Assembly: GCF_014644535.1 (NCBI RefSeq)
Contig: NZ_BMKW01000014.1
Coordinates: 82,580 to 146,579 of the forward strand
Length of the DNA stretch: 64,000 bases
Reading direction: 5' to 3'
Source of the DNA: Neoroseomonas lacus
Lineage (GTDB): Bacteria > Pseudomonadota > Alphaproteobacteria > Acetobacterales > Acetobacteraceae
The position numbers and the translations under genes were made by a program. Positions 42,513 through 50,206 of this stretch are shown piece by piece (within the stretch, counting starts at the first letter, position 1; every line of letters starts with the position of its first letter). The notes under the pieces were generated by a model. The model saw only the letters and a list, made by a program, of their open reading frames with translations, was not told the origin of the DNA and did no database searches.

Positions 42513-43502
42513 TCAATCGACGGTGATGTTGCCGCGCCGGACCACCTCGCCCCATTTGGCGATCTCGTCGCGGATGAAGGCATCGAAGGTCGCCGGCGTG
42601 GAATAGCCATCCGGCGTCAGGTCCGGCTTCATGCCGCCGAGTTCCTCGATCCGGCGCCACACCGTCGGGTCGGCCAGCGATTCGTTCACCGCCTCGGCGA
42701 TGCGGTTGATGATGGCCGGCGGCGTCCGCGCCGGCGCGCAGATGCCGAACCAAGCGGTCGCTTCCACCGCCGGGAAGCCGGCCTCGGCCGTGGTCGGCAC
42801 GTCGGGCAGGGCGGGCGAGCGCGTCTTCGTCGTCACCGCGAGCGGCCGCAGCCTTCCGTCGCGCAAATGCCCGATGACCGATGGCAGGTTGTCCACGCCC
42901 ACCTGGATGCGCCCGGCGATGATCTCCTGCAGCATCGGCCCGGCGCCGCGGAAGGGGACGTGGGTCATGTCGATGCCCGCGGCCTGCTTCAACAATTCGC
43001 CCGTCATGTGCAGCGAGGTACCGACGCCCGAGGAACCGATGTTGAGCTTGCCCGGCTCGCGTTTGGCGAGGTCGACCAACTCGCGCAGCGTGCGCACCGG
43101 CAGGTCGTTGTTGACGAAGATCGCGTTCGGCACCTTCACCACCAACGCGACACCGGCAAAGTCTTCCGGCCGGTGCGGCATGCGCGCGCCGTACAGCCCA
43201 TGGTTGATCGCGCCCGAGGACACGGTCTGCATCAGCAGCGTGTAGCCATCCGGTTCCGCCTTGGCGACGACATCGGCGCCGATATTGCCGCCTGACCCAC
43301 CCGGCCGGTTCTCGACGACGACAGGCTGGCCGAGCCGGCGCGTCATCGGTTCGGCCATCACGCGCGCGGCGATGTCGGTGGTGCCGCCGGGCGGGAAGCC
43401 GACGATGAGGCGGATTGGCCGCGTCGGCCAGGCCTGGGCGAAGGCCGGCATGGCCAGGGCGCTTGCGGCGATGCCGCCCAGAAGGGCGCGGCGTTCGATC
43501 AT
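42513..43502 (-). CDS. Bug/TctC-family periplasmic binding protein, 329 aa
   Basis: Signal peptide MIERRALLGGIAASALAMPAFAQA, then WPTRPIRLIVGFPPGGTTDIAAR (ligand loop), VVVENRPGGSGGNIGADVVAKAEPDGYTLLM and the C-terminal DAFIRDEIAKWGEVV helix. GGGAGGAA lies just upstream of the ATG at 43502. Orphan receptor without permease genes. Its C-terminus resembles the pseudogene piece at 41838-42056, suggesting an older tandem array of Bug genes here. Confidence 0.92.
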   Translation of the reverse strand: MIERRALLGGIAASALAMPAFAQAWPTRPIRLIVGFPPGGTTDIAARVMAEPMTRRLGQPVVVENRPGGSGGNIGADVVAKAEPDGYTLLMQTVSSGAINHGLYGARMPHRPEDFAGVALVVKVPNAIFVNNDLPVRTLRELVDLAKREPGKLNIGSSGVGTSLHMTGELLKQAAGIDMTHVPFRGAGPMLQEIIAGRIQVGVDNLPSVIGHLRDGRLRPLAVTTKTRSPALPDVPTTAEAGFPAVEATAWFGICAPARTPPAIINRIAEAVNESLADPTVWRRIEELGGMKPDLTPDGYSTPATFDAFIRDEIAKWGEVVRRGNITVD

Positions 43503-43671
43503 TATTGTTCCTCCCGCGGCCGGCCGAAGCCGACCATACTGTGACGTTACCCGGCAAACCTGACCCGGCACGGCATCGAGATCAACCGTTCCGGTTGGCG
43601 CCGATACCGCATGAACGGTAAAGGCATCACTCTGTCGCCAGGCTGTTGGCGACGCTGAAGGGGCTGACCGC

Positions 43672-45441
43672 ATGCGGTTTCTGAGGCTTTACGGGCGCGT
43701 GCTCTGGCTGCTCGGCGCCGATCGCCCGTTGGCCTGGGGCTTGGCCGTGGCGGCGCTGGCGATGGCGGGGCTGCAATTCCTGGAACCCGTGCTGTTCGGC
43801 CGGGTGGTGGACCTGCTCGCGCGGTCGGAACGGATGGCGCCCGGAATGCTGTGGCAGGAAGCGACGCAGCTGCTGGTGGTCTGGGGGGTGGTCGGACTCG
43901 CCGGCATCGGCGCCAATGTCGCGGTCGGGCTGCTGGCCGACCGCATGGCGCATCGCAACCGCCTCAAGGTCATGCACGACTATTTCCAGCATGTGCTGGC
44001 GCTGCCGCTCTCCTTCCATGGCGACACGCAGTCGGGCCGGCTGATGAAGATCATGCTGGTGGGCACCGACAACCTGTTCGGTCTGTGGCTCAGCTTCTTC
44101 CGCGAGCACATCGTCACCTTCGTCTCGCTCATCGTACTGCTGCCGCTAACCATGGTGATGAACTGGCGGCTCGGCCTGCTGCTGGTCATCCTCGTGGCGG
44201 TCTTTGCCGTGGTCTCCGCCTTCGTCATCCGGCGTACCCAGGATGCGCAGGCGAAGGTGGAGGAATTTCATTCACGCCTCGCCGGCAACGCGCAGGACGC
44301 GCTGTCCAACGTCGTGGTGGTGCAGTCCTTCACCCGCCTGAATTCCGAGGCGCGGATGTTCGGCGACATCATTCGCCAGGTGCTCGACCACCAGTTCCCA
44401 GTGCTGAACTGGTGGGCGATCGTCTCTGTGCTGACGCGCGCGGCATCGACGATCTGCGTCATCGCCATCTTCGTCCTTGGCACCATCCTGCATGTGCGCG
44501 GCCAGGCGACGGTCGGCGAGATCGTCTCCTTCATGGGCTTCGCCACGCTGCTGATCGGGCGGATGGAAGGCGCCGTCAGCTTCGTCTCCCACATGGTCTT
44601 CGTCGAACCGCGCCTGGTGGAACTCTTCGCCGTGCTCGATGCGCGTTCGACCGTGGCCGAGGCGCCGGACGCCATCGACATCGGCCGGGCCGAGGGACGC
44701 GTCGCCTTCGAGGCGGTCGGCTTCGCCTATCCGGGCGGCCCGCCCATTCTGCAGGACGTCGCCTTCACCGCGGCACCGGGGACGACCATCGCGCTGGTCG
44801 GCCAGACCGGCGCCGGCAAATCCACCGCCATGGCGCTGCTGCAACGGCTATGGGACCCGTCGGAGGGGCGCATCACCCTCGATGGCCACGACCTGCGCGC
44901 GATCAGCCTCGAATCGCTTCGCCGCAACATCGGCGTGGTGTTCCAGGAATCCATGCTGTTCAGCCGCACCATTCGCGAGAACCTGCTGGTCGGCCGCCCC
45001 GAGGCGACGCAGGAGGAGATCGAGACTGCCTGCCGCCAGGCCGAGGCGCATGACTTCATCACACGCCAGCCGCAGGGCTACGACACCGTCATCGGCGAGC
45101 GCGGCTCGAACCTTTCGGGTGGCCAGCGTCAGCGCCTCGCCATCGCCCGCGCACTGATCAAGAACCCGCCGGTGCTGATCCTCGACGAGGCGACCTCGGC
45201 GCTCGATGCCGCGACGGAAGCGCGGGTGCAGAAGGCGCTCTCGGCGCTGATGGCCGGGCGCACCACCTTCATCATCGCCCATCGGCTGTCCACCGTGCGT
45301 GAGGCAGACGAAATCCTGGTCTTCGACGGCGGCCGCGTCGTCGAGCGTGGTCCCTTCGCGGAACTGGTCGCGCTCGATGGCCGCTTCGCTGACCTGGTGC
45401 GTACGCAGCTTGCCGGCGGTGCGGCGGCGTCGGCGCATTGA
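43672..45441 (+). CDS. ABC exporter, fused permease-ATPase (NdvA/ChvA glucan-exporter-like), 589 aa
   Basis: Half-transporter. Six membrane helices (about 20-300) precede an ATPase domain with Walker A GQTGAGKS, signature LSGGQRQR, Walker B LILDEATSALD and the IIAHRLSTVREAD switch. Length and the N-terminal RFLRLYGRVLWLLGADRPLAWGLAVAAL match the NdvA/ChvA group that exports cyclic beta-1,2-glucan in rhizobia. No glucan synthase gene is present here, so the cargo remains open. A small conserved-looking gene starts at its stop codon. Confidence 0.88.
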   Translation: MRFLRLYGRVLWLLGADRPLAWGLAVAALAMAGLQFLEPVLFGRVVDLLARSERMAPGMLWQEATQLLVVWGVVGLAGIGANVAVGLLADRMAHRNRLKVMHDYFQHVLALPLSFHGDTQSGRLMKIMLVGTDNLFGLWLSFFREHIVTFVSLIVLLPLTMVMNWRLGLLLVILVAVFAVVSAFVIRRTQDAQAKVEEFHSRLAGNAQDALSNVVVVQSFTRLNSEARMFGDIIRQVLDHQFPVLNWWAIVSVLTRAASTICVIAIFVLGTILHVRGQATVGEIVSFMGFATLLIGRMEGAVSFVSHMVFVEPRLVELFAVLDARSTVAEAPDAIDIGRAEGRVAFEAVGFAYPGGPPILQDVAFTAAPGTTIALVGQTGAGKSTAMALLQRLWDPSEGRITLDGHDLRAISLESLRRNIGVVFQESMLFSRTIRENLLVGRPEATQEEIETACRQAEAHDFITRQPQGYDTVIGERGSNLSGGQRQRLAIARALIKNPPVLILDEATSALDAATEARVQKALSALMAGRTTFIIAHRLSTVREADEILVFDGGRVVERGPFAELVALDGRFADLVRTQLAGGAAASAH

Positions 45442-45695
45442 TGTCGCGCCGCATCCACCCATCCTGGGTCGTGATGGACAGCCTCGAGAACGCCGAGGGC
45501 AATCGCTGCGTCGATATTTTTCGCCGTCCCGACGGCAGTTTCGGCTTCGAGGAATTCCGGCGTGACGCCGAGGATCGCGGCGCCTGGACGCCGGTCCAGT
45601 ACTTCTCCGCCACGCGGCACGACACCAGGCAGGCGGCTCTCGTCGCGGCGCGCCGGGCAGTCCCCTGGCTCGCGGAGGCGGACACCGCTCACTGA
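45441..45695 (+). CDS. uncharacterised small protein, 84 aa
   Basis: The ATG at 45441 shares its A with the exporter stop (TGATG), so it is co-translated; a TTG one codon earlier is an alternative. The sequence, MSRRIHPSWVVMDSLENAEGNR at the start and then DIFRRPDGSFGFEEFRRDAEDRGAW, looks like a compact soluble domain with a beta-strand followed by WTP and a helix. I do not recognise the family. Coupling suggests a link with the exporter or simple operon tailing. Confidence 0.65.
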   Translation: MSRRIHPSWVVMDSLENAEGNRCVDIFRRPDGSFGFEEFRRDAEDRGAWTPVQYFSATRHDTRQAALVAARRAVPWLAEADTAH

Positions 45696-45826
45696 TCCGC
45701 GAAGCGGCGCAGTTCCTTCTTGCACCGTGGTGTTCTCCGCTGGCACGCTCGCCTTCTGGTTGCGCGGACAGGGATCGCCGGACCCCTCGCTTCGCTGCTG
45801 CCCCCGGCGCATCCCGCGACCGCGTC

Positions 45827-45848
45827 CCGCAGGCCCCCCGGCCTGCGG
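45827..45848 (+). promoter_or_regulatory. hairpin just upstream of the CBS gene ribosome-binding site
   Basis: CCGCAGGCC-CCCC-GGCCTGCGG, 9-bp perfect stem. The Shine-Dalgarno GGAGGAGGGAG follows at once (45850-45860), and the ATG is at 45866. The hairpin is positioned to influence translation or mRNA stability, or to end the upstream transcript. Confidence 0.4.
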
Positions 45849-45865
45849 CGGAGGAGGGAGCGGAC

Positions 45866-46297
45866 ATGAACATCACGAATATTCTGCGCCACAAGGGGGA
45901 GGACGTCTTTTCGGTCGGCCCCGGCGAGGACGCCACGGTGGTTTCGCGCATGCTGTCGCAGCATCGCATCGGCGCCGCACTGGTGCGCGATCTGGCCGGT
46001 ACGGTGCTCGGCATCATCAGCGAACGCGACATCGTCCGCGCCGTCGCCCGCGAAGGCGCCGCGGCACTGTCGCGCACCGCCCGCGAACTGATGACGGCCG
46101 ACCTCGTCACCGTCACGCCGGCGACCAGCGTCGCCGAAGGCCTTGCAATGATGACCGAGCATCGCTGCCGGCACCTCCCGGTGTTGGATAACGGCCGGCT
46201 GGCCGGCATGGTCTCGATCGGGGATCTGGTGAAAGCGCGTATCGCCGAAGCGGAGCAGGAGGCGGAAAATCTCCGCGCCTTTGTGACGGCCGCGTGA
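45866..46297 (+). CDS. CBS-domain protein, 143 aa
   Basis: Two CBS domains make up the whole protein. The first covers about 10-60, ending GIISERDIVRAVA; the second about 75-130, with LMTADLVTVTPATSVAEGLAMMTEHRCRHLPVLDNGRLAGMVSIGDLVKARI. CBS pairs sense adenine nucleotides and regulate partners. The partner is not obvious from the neighbours. The tail IAEAEQEAENLRAFV forms a short helix. Confidence 0.9.
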   Translation: MNITNILRHKGEDVFSVGPGEDATVVSRMLSQHRIGAALVRDLAGTVLGIISERDIVRAVAREGAAALSRTARELMTADLVTVTPATSVAEGLAMMTEHRCRHLPVLDNGRLAGMVSIGDLVKARIAEAEQEAENLRAFVTAA

Positions 46298-46800
46298 CGC
46301 GCCACGCTGTCGCCCACTTGGCGCATCCGCTTCGGCCAGGCACCTAGGCTGGATGGCGCGCCGCATCGCCCGCCCCCCACGGTCGGCTTGCGGCGCGGCG
46401 TCGGGCATCGCCGCCGAGCCCGAATGCCGCCAGTGACAGGATGGTCAACCTACCGGCTGGCCGAACCCGCCCGGCGGCCGCGCCGCGAGAACCGGATACA
46501 ACGGACATAGCGGTGGCCCGCGGGACGGCGATCAAGCGCCCGTCGCACCGCCTCAACGCGACCATCGCTCGCCCGGGTATCGGGGCGCTGAGCCGCTTCG
46601 CCGGCATGCCCACCCGAACGCGGCGTAACGCACCCGAGCGATGATGGCGACCGGACGCAGCAGCAGCGTCTGGTCGGGCCATGGCCCAGCCTGCGACCCA
46701 AGGGCGGGGAACTGCCTTGGTCCGGAACGTCGCCGCGCCATCGCCCGCCACGCCGCGCCGTGTCAGGCTGGCGGCCTCGCCACGGTACGGATCATCTCCC
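46298..46800. other. 503-nt gap without a convincing gene
   Basis: Open frames exist on both strands, including a 152-codon minus frame. None has a recognisable domain, a ribosome-binding site or normal composition; they look like GC-rich background. A promoter for the following SDR gene is expected here. I see no hairpin of note. Confidence 0.5.
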
Positions 46801-47553
46801 ATGGATCTTCAACTCATCGGCAAGGTCGCGCTGGTCACCGGCGCTTCGGTCGGCCTCGGGCGCGCCATCGCCCGCATGCTGGCCGCCGAGGGCTGCCGCC
46901 TCGCCGTGCTCGCCCGTCGCCGCCCGCTGCTCGAAGCCATGGCGCGCGACCTGCCCGACTCGGCGACACCCCTCATCATCGAGCAGGACATCACCGCGCC
47001 GGACGCCGCGACGCGCATCCGCGATGCGGTGCTCGGCCATTTCGGTCGCTGCGATATCCTGGTGAACAATGCCGGCGGTTCGCGCCCGCAGACCGACCTC
47101 GGCACCGACGCGGTGTGGGAGGAGGCGATGGAGCTGAACTTCCAGGCCGGCCGCCGCATCACCCACGCGCTGATCCCCTCGATGCAGGCCAACAAATGGG
47201 GCCGCATCGTCAGCCTGACCGGCACCGATGAGCCGTTCTCCATCAATCCCGCCAATGCGCCCAACGGCGCAGTGCATATCTGGTCGAAGGCGCTGTCGCG
47301 AGTGCTCGGGCCGGATGGCATCACGGTGAACTGCGTCCCGCCCGGCCGCCTTCGTTCGGAACAGATCGACACCCGCGTCATGCCGACCGAGGAATCCCGC
47401 CGCGCCTGGGCCGAGAAGGAAGTACCTGTCGGCTATATCGGCGAACCTGATGACCTGGCCGTGCTGGTCGCCTTCCTGTGCTCGCCGCGGGCGCGCTACA
47501 TCACCGGCCAGGTGATCCACGTCGATGGCGGCACGCTGCGGTCCAGCCACTGA
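46801..47553 (+). CDS. atypical SDR-family protein without YxxxK, 250 aa
   Basis: Rossmann SDR with cofactor loop [12 protein letters not shown] (12-23), VNNAGGS and a normal C-terminus ([13 protein letters not shown]). After the Ser strand (GRIVSLTGT, about 134-142) the usual YxxxK is absent. The aligned stretch reads [16 protein letters not shown], as in the branch of SDRs where this motif became N/S-rich. It may bind NAD(P) but act differently or have lost activity. The start at 46801 places the glycine loop correctly; no strong ribosome-binding site. Confidence 0.85.
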   Translation: MDLQLIGKVALVTGASVGLGRAIARMLAAEGCRLAVLARRRPLLEAMARDLPDSATPLIIEQDITAPDAATRIRDAVLGHFGRCDILVNNAGGSRPQTDLGTDAVWEEAMELNFQAGRRITHALIPSMQANKWGRIVSLTGTDEPFSINPANAPNGAVHIWSKALSRVLGPDGITVNCVPPGRLRSEQIDTRVMPTEESRRAWAEKEVPVGYIGEPDDLAVLVAFLCSPRARYITGQVIHVDGGTLRSSH

Positions 47554-47585
47554 GGCGCCGGCCCGCGCCGCCGAGGAAGTCCAGC

Positions 47586-48101
47586 ATGTCACGTAGCGCC
47601 CACGCCCCGCCGCGCCCCGCTTCCGCGCAGCCGAGCCATATCCGCCGAACCATCGCGCTGGCCCGCCGCCGCCGCAAGAGCGGCCCGCCGCCACCGATAC
47701 CGATCGGCGCGCGGCTCGCCGACGCGGTCGCCGCCGCGGTCGGCTCCTGGCGCTTCATCGTCATCCAGTCGGCGCTGCTGGCGCTCTGGATCACCGGCAA
47801 TGCCGTGGTCGGCCGCAGCGCCTGGGACCCATTTCCCTTCATCCTGTTGAACCTGCTGCTGTCCTTCCAGGCGGCCTATACGGCGCCGATCATTATGATG
47901 AGCCAGAACCGGCTGTCGGATGTCGACCGCGAGCGCGCCCTGGCCGACTATCAGGTCAATATCCGCGCCGAGGCGGAGATTGCCCTGCTGCATGAAAAGA
48001 TCGACCTGATGCGCGAACGCGAATTGATGGAACTGACCCTTCTGCTCAAGACGTCGCTGGCGCGCATCGAAAGCCTGGAGAATGGGGGCAAGCCGGCATG
48101 A
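47586..48101 (+). CDS. DUF1003-family membrane protein, 171 aa
   Basis: An Arg/Pro-rich N-terminal tail of about 45 residues is followed by two membrane helices. SWRFIVIQSALLALWITGNAVV and FPFILLNLLLSFQAAYTAPIIMMSQNR are DUF1003 hallmarks. A C-terminal coiled-coil-like region (HEKIDLMRERELMELTLLLKTSLARIESLE) ends the chain. Function unknown; the family is small, cytoplasmic-membrane bound and often near transporters. The stop overlaps the next small gene (ATGA). Confidence 0.88.
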   Translation: MSRSAHAPPRPASAQPSHIRRTIALARRRRKSGPPPPIPIGARLADAVAAAVGSWRFIVIQSALLALWITGNAVVGRSAWDPFPFILLNLLLSFQAAYTAPIIMMSQNRLSDVDRERALADYQVNIRAEAEIALLHEKIDLMRERELMELTLLLKTSLARIESLENGGKPA

Positions 48102-48274
48102 TCAACCTTGTGGTGCGCATTATCCTGGCGGCAGGCGGCAGCCTGGCGGCGCTGTTCGTGGCGCGTGACAGCCCCAATTTCGGCGTCGTCCAGGGCATGC
48201 TGTCGACCGTGGTGCTGGTCTGCATCGTGCTGATCCTGGTGCTGTGGCGCTGGAGGAAGGAGGAGGAGGAGTAG
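48098..48274 (+). CDS. small two-helix membrane protein, 58 aa
   Basis: Starts with ATGA overlap of the DUF1003 gene. Sequence opens MINLVVRIILAAGGSLAALFV and continues with a second hydrophobic stretch, MLSTVVLVCIVLILVLW, and a tail RWRKEEEE. Two membrane passes with charges at the end. No family recognised, but coupling and composition support a real gene that may work with the DUF1003 protein. Confidence 0.6.
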   Translation: MINLVVRIILAAGGSLAALFVARDSPNFGVVQGMLSTVVLVCIVLILVLWRWRKEEEE

Positions 48275-48456
48275 GGCGCCACCGCGCCGTTCGCCGGCAG
48301 CGGACCGCGCGCATGGCCCCGGACGCGTCGCGGGGTGCTGGGCGGTGACAGGCGGCGTGACGGCGCGCACCCCGCAGGCCGCCCGGGACCGGAAACCGCA
48401 GCCCGACTCCCATCTGCCGCTTCCCAGGCCGCGCCGGGCTTGGCAGTTTCGCGGCA

Positions 48457-50025
48457 ATGGAAATCGTAGAAGTCCTTCTGGCGCTGATGGCGGCCTGCGT
48501 CGCCTTCGCGGTCCTCGCCCGGCGTGCCCGGCTGCCCTACGCGGTGGTGCTGGTGGTCGGCGGCATGGTGCTCGCCTTCATCCCCGGCATGCCGGAGGTG
48601 GAACTCGACCCCCAGGTCGCGCTGGCCTTCTTCCTGCCGCCACTGTTGCAGGCCAGCGCCTATCGCACCGACTGGAAGGCCTTCAAGGGCAGCCTGCGGC
48701 CGATCCTGCTGCTCGCGGTCGGCGCCGTCCTGTTCAGCGCCTTCTGCGTCGGCGTCGTGGTCAAGCTGCTGATCCCGGGCTTCCCCTGGGCGGCGGCGAT
48801 CACCCTCGGCGCCATCGTCGCCCCGCCCGATGCGGTCGCCGCCGCAGCCGTGCTGAACCGGCTGCGCCTGCCACGGCGCATCGTGACCGTGCTGGAAGGC
48901 GAGAGCCTGATCAACGACGCCACGGCGCTGGTGCTCTACCGCTTCGCGGTGGCGGCCACGCTGGCCGGCAGCTTCTCGTGGTTCGAGGCCGGGTTCAGCT
49001 TCCTCGCCCTGGCTATCGGCGGCGGCATGATCGGCTGGCTGGCCGGCTGGCTCGCGGTGCGCGCGGCGCGCCGGCTGCAGGACACGCTGCTCGAGACCGC
49101 CTCCTCCTTCATCGCCTGCTTCGCCTCCTTCCTGGCGGCCGAGGCGGTGCATGTCTCGGGCGTCATCGCGGTGGTGACCACGGGCCTCGTGCTCGGCCAC
49201 GCCCAGCACGCCTTCACCGCCCAGACGCGCCGCGATTCCCGCACGGTCTGGCAGTTCATCGAATTCGTGCTGAACAGCCTGATCTTCATCCTGATCGGGC
49301 TGCAACTGAACGGCATCCTCGATCGCCTGCACGAATATCCGAACTGGCACCTGGCGCTGCTTGCCGTCTGTGTCTCGGTGGTGCTGATCCTCGCCCGCTT
49401 CATCTGGGTCATCCCGGCGGTTTGGCTGCCGCGGCAGATCCCCTCGATCCGCCGTCGCGACCCGATGCCGCCCTTCAGCCACACCATCATCATCTCCTGG
49501 GCGGGAATGCGGGGCGTGGTCTCGCTCGCCGCGGCGATGGCGCTGCCGGTCACCTTCCCCGAGCGCGACCTGCTGGTCTTCCTCGCCTTCTGCGCCATCC
49601 TCGCGACGCTGGTGCTGCAGGGCACCACGCTGGAATGGCTGATCCGCAGGCTGGGCGCGGAGGAGAAGCGCCGCACCGTGATGCCGCATGAGGAAGCCGC
49701 CGCGCGCACCCTGATCGCCCATGCCTCGCTGCGCGAGATGGAACGCCGGGCGGAGGACTTTCTCTCGGGTGCGATCGCGCAGGACCTCCTGCCCGAATTC
49801 CGCGACCGGGTGCGGCTGCTGGACGGCATCAACCAGGGGCCGATCGCCGCCGAGCGCGCCGCGCGGCTCGAACACCGCCTGCATGCGCTGCGCGCCGGGC
49901 GCGCCCGGCTGTTGCGCCACCGCGACGAGGATGGGCTCGAAGAGGAACTGATGACCCGCTTGGTCGAGGAACTGGACCTGGAGGAGTTGCGGCTGCGGCG
50001 GTTGCTGGGGGCCGCGGATGCGTAG
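48457..50025 (+). CDS. Na+/H+ antiporter, CPA1 family, 522 aa
   Basis: About twelve hydrophobic segments with CPA1 landmarks. These are FFLPPLLQASAYRTDWKAFK, GAIVAPPDAVAAAAVLNRLRLP, EGESLINDATALVLYRFA (the ND pair used in ion exchange) and SWAGMRGVVSLAAAMALP. A cytoplasmic C-terminal domain of about 110 residues is rich in Arg and Glu and probably helical. It exchanges Na+ or K+ for protons. The next small gene begins inside its last codons (8-nt overlap). Confidence 0.92.
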   Translation: MEIVEVLLALMAACVAFAVLARRARLPYAVVLVVGGMVLAFIPGMPEVELDPQVALAFFLPPLLQASAYRTDWKAFKGSLRPILLLAVGAVLFSAFCVGVVVKLLIPGFPWAAAITLGAIVAPPDAVAAAAVLNRLRLPRRIVTVLEGESLINDATALVLYRFAVAATLAGSFSWFEAGFSFLALAIGGGMIGWLAGWLAVRAARRLQDTLLETASSFIACFASFLAAEAVHVSGVIAVVTTGLVLGHAQHAFTAQTRRDSRTVWQFIEFVLNSLIFILIGLQLNGILDRLHEYPNWHLALLAVCVSVVLILARFIWVIPAVWLPRQIPSIRRRDPMPPFSHTIIISWAGMRGVVSLAAAMALPVTFPERDLLVFLAFCAILATLVLQGTTLEWLIRRLGAEEKRRTVMPHEEAAARTLIAHASLREMERRAEDFLSGAIAQDLLPEFRDRVRLLDGINQGPIAAERAARLEHRLHALRAGRARLLRHRDEDGLEEELMTRLVEELDLEELRLRRLLGAADA

Positions 50026-50206
50026 GTCCGTCTGCTTCTACGTGGCGATGCCCGCCATCGCCGCCTTTGCGGTCCTGGCCGGGCTGATGACCTGGCGGGA
50101 GGTCGCGATCTTCGTGCTGATCGCGCCCGTCTGGTATCCCAGCGACCGAAAGATCCTCGTCGCCATACCCGGCCTGCACCAGCGGAGAGACCAGGACACG
50201 CCATGA
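50018..50206 (+). CDS. small membrane protein, 62 aa
   Basis: Overlaps the antiporter by 8 nt at its start and the helicase gene by 4 nt (ATGA) at its end. Two short hydrophobic stretches (VAMPAIAAFAVLAGLMTW and VAIFVLIAPVWYP) and a charged tail. No family recognised. Its position makes antiporter, small protein and helicase one translationally linked chain. Confidence 0.5.
   Translation: MRRSVCFYVAMPAIAAFAVLAGLMTWREVAIFVLIAPVWYPSDRKILVAIPGLHQRRDQDTP

Noticed and set aside
46344..46802. 152-codon minus frame in the 46298-46800 gap
   Set aside because: No domain, no ribosome-binding site, low-complexity Arg/Ala/Gly composition.
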